From positions 66,696 to 72,780 of the forward strand of contig NZ_QRVG01000010.1 in the NCBI RefSeq assembly GCF_003459245.1: a stretch of DNA of 6,085 nucleotides. Direction: 5' to 3'. The stretch's first letter is position 1, and every line of letters starts with the position of its first letter. Shown one piece after another: positions 5,603 through 6,085 of the stretch. Under the pieces are notes generated by a model, which ran no database searches, was not told where the DNA came from, and was given only the letters and a program-made list of their open reading frames with translations. Both the position numbers and the translations under genes were made by a program. Source of the DNA: Collinsella sp. AF23-2 (GTDB lineage Bacteria; Actinomycetota; Coriobacteriia; Coriobacteriales; Coriobacteriaceae).

Positions 5603-5805
5603 TGTCAGCCCGGGCCCGTCTCGGGCTACGATTGAGGCGCGCCCAGAACGGGCCGCCGACCGGGCGCCCGCGCACGGCCGAACGTCCCTGCCCCCGAGAG
5701 GGCCCGTTGGGTGCTGCCGGCGCGGGACGCGCCGCCCCCGACGGCTGATAGGAAAGTGCCGGGCAGGCGCCGCGGCTGGTAATGTGAGTGCCGAGGGGGA
5801 GGCCA
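5603..5805 (+). ncRNA. Putative IS110 bridge RNA
   Basis: IS110-family recombinases use a non-coding RNA from the element end, whose two internal loops pair with target and donor DNA. Here a 5' hairpin (AGCCCG 5607-5612 with CGGGCT 5622-5627) is followed by a small stem (CGCCC 5640-5644 with GGGCG 5662-5666). The first stem-loop pairs CCCGCGC and CGGC (5667-5673, 5675-5678; one bulged A) with GCCG and GCGCGGG (5716-5719, 5720-5726), enclosing 37 nt that begin with target-like GAACGTCC. The second pairs CCCCC (5735-5739) with GGGGG (5795-5799) and CGGC (5742-5745) with GCCG (5790-5793). Its 44-nt loop contains GTAATG (5779-5784), complementary to CATTAC at the element start. Exact RNA ends are guesses. 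TACAGT at 5591-5596 could be the -10 of a promoter completed when the element circularises. Folding was done by eye; competing pairings exist. Confidence 0.68.
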
Positions 5806-5837
5806 TCCGGTCGAACGACTACCGGAAGGATACCACC

Positions 5838-6085
5838 GTGAAAGCGCCATCGACCAGACCCGCGGCCGTGCTCGGCCTGGACGTCGGCAAGTCCTCCCAC
5901 TGGGCCTGCCTGATCGACCGCGGCGGGGAGGTGCTGGCCAGCGCCCCCGTCCGCAACCGGGAGGGCGCTCTCGACGCGCTGTTCTCCTCCGCGCCCGCCG
6001 GCACGCTCGTCGTCGTCGACCAGTTCCGCAACATAGGGTCCCTCGCCGTGCGGCGCGCCCGCGCCGCGGGGCTGGCGGTCGCCTA
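5838..6085 (+). CDS. IS110-family transposase (N-terminal 82 residues, runs off the right edge)
   Basis: The GTG at 5838 follows GGAAGGA with about seven bases of spacing and opens a frame to the window end. The RuvC-like DEDD catalytic domain starts with LGLDVGKSSHWACLIDR, where Asp15 is the first catalytic acid. The second strand motif, LVVVDQFRNIGSLAVRRARAAG, places Asp61 where many IS110 members have Glu; VVDQ variants are known among actinobacterial IS110 proteins. The Ser/Tos domain with the serine nucleophile would lie beyond the window. The protein should act with the upstream RNA to excise and insert the element at a guided site. Only 5 of 82 codons end in A or T, a stronger GC bias than the neighbouring genes, which suggests origin in a higher-GC host. 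Whether the gene is intact cannot be judged here. Confidence 0.93.
   Translation, partial: MKAPSTRPAAVLGLDVGKSSHWACLIDRGGEVLASAPVRNREGALDALFSSAPAGTLVVVDQFRNIGSLAVRRARAAGLAVA

Larger units (their letters stand above)
5587..6085 (+). mobile_element. Left part of an IS110-family insertion sequence, truncated by the window edge
   Basis: The element consists of a GC-rich non-coding leader of about 250 nt followed by a DEDD-type transposase gene. No terminal inverted repeat is visible, as is usual for IS110. The left boundary at 5587-5588 is inferred from the guide matches of the leader RNA and the composition shift, not from a second junction. A long leader upstream of the transposase is the layout of the IS110 subgroup; IS1111 elements carry the RNA downstream. 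The right end is outside the window. Confidence 0.85.

Noticed and set aside
5747..5760. Exact left-donor guide of the bridge RNA
   Set aside because: Two placements (GATAGGAA at 5747-5754, or a segment ending in the CC at 5759-5760) are possible, and the element's right end needed to decide is outside the window.
5573..6034. Several minus-strand open frames opposite the IS110 leader and transposase
   Set aside because: They are Arg/Pro/Ala-rich shadows of GC-rich DNA with no start signals, and overlap the transposase and structured RNA.

Overview
The window looks like chromosomal DNA of a high-GC actinobacterium, most likely a gut Coriobacteriia of the Collinsella type. This rests on the GC-rich codon usage, the character of PurH and the two-component pair, and an actinobacterial-type IS110 transposase. 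It is an inference from sequence character, not a database match.

Left part (1-2044, minus strand): a response regulator (1866-1195) and a sensor histidine kinase (1185-142) form a tightly coupled operon. The kinase has two membrane helices with almost no external loop and a BceS-like phosphoacceptor motif, so it is probably an intramembrane-sensing, cell-envelope or peptide-stress type kinase. A 16-bp perfect palindrome touches the likely operon promoter. Downstream of the kinase, two copies of a 21-bp repeat, one of them a strong dyad, lie just upstream of a gene start at position 40 that runs off the left edge.

Middle (2045-4634, minus strand): a 235-residue protein of unknown function, then a rho-independent terminator whose T-run adjoins that gene's extended -10. 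Next comes a large imperfect palindrome of about 120 nt (2901-3020) directly behind purH, and then purH itself, which catalyses the last two steps of IMP synthesis.

Right (4635-6085, plus strand): a divergent intergenic region with a 7-8-7 dyad, a GNAT-family acetyltransferase (4912-5553), and then the left end of an IS110-family element. Its transposase starts with GTG at 5838 and runs off the right edge.

The most interesting item is the 250-nt non-coding leader between the acetyltransferase and the transposase. It folds on paper into a 5' hairpin and two stem-bounded internal loops, as expected for an IS110 bridge RNA. The first loop carries 8 nt identical to the chromosome just left of the inferred element end (GAACGTCC, 5680-5687 and 5581-5588). 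The second carries 6 nt complementary to the first bases of the element (GTAATG, 5779-5784, against CATTAC, 5588-5593). The guides allow the core, the element boundary and the sequence of the empty target site to be predicted.
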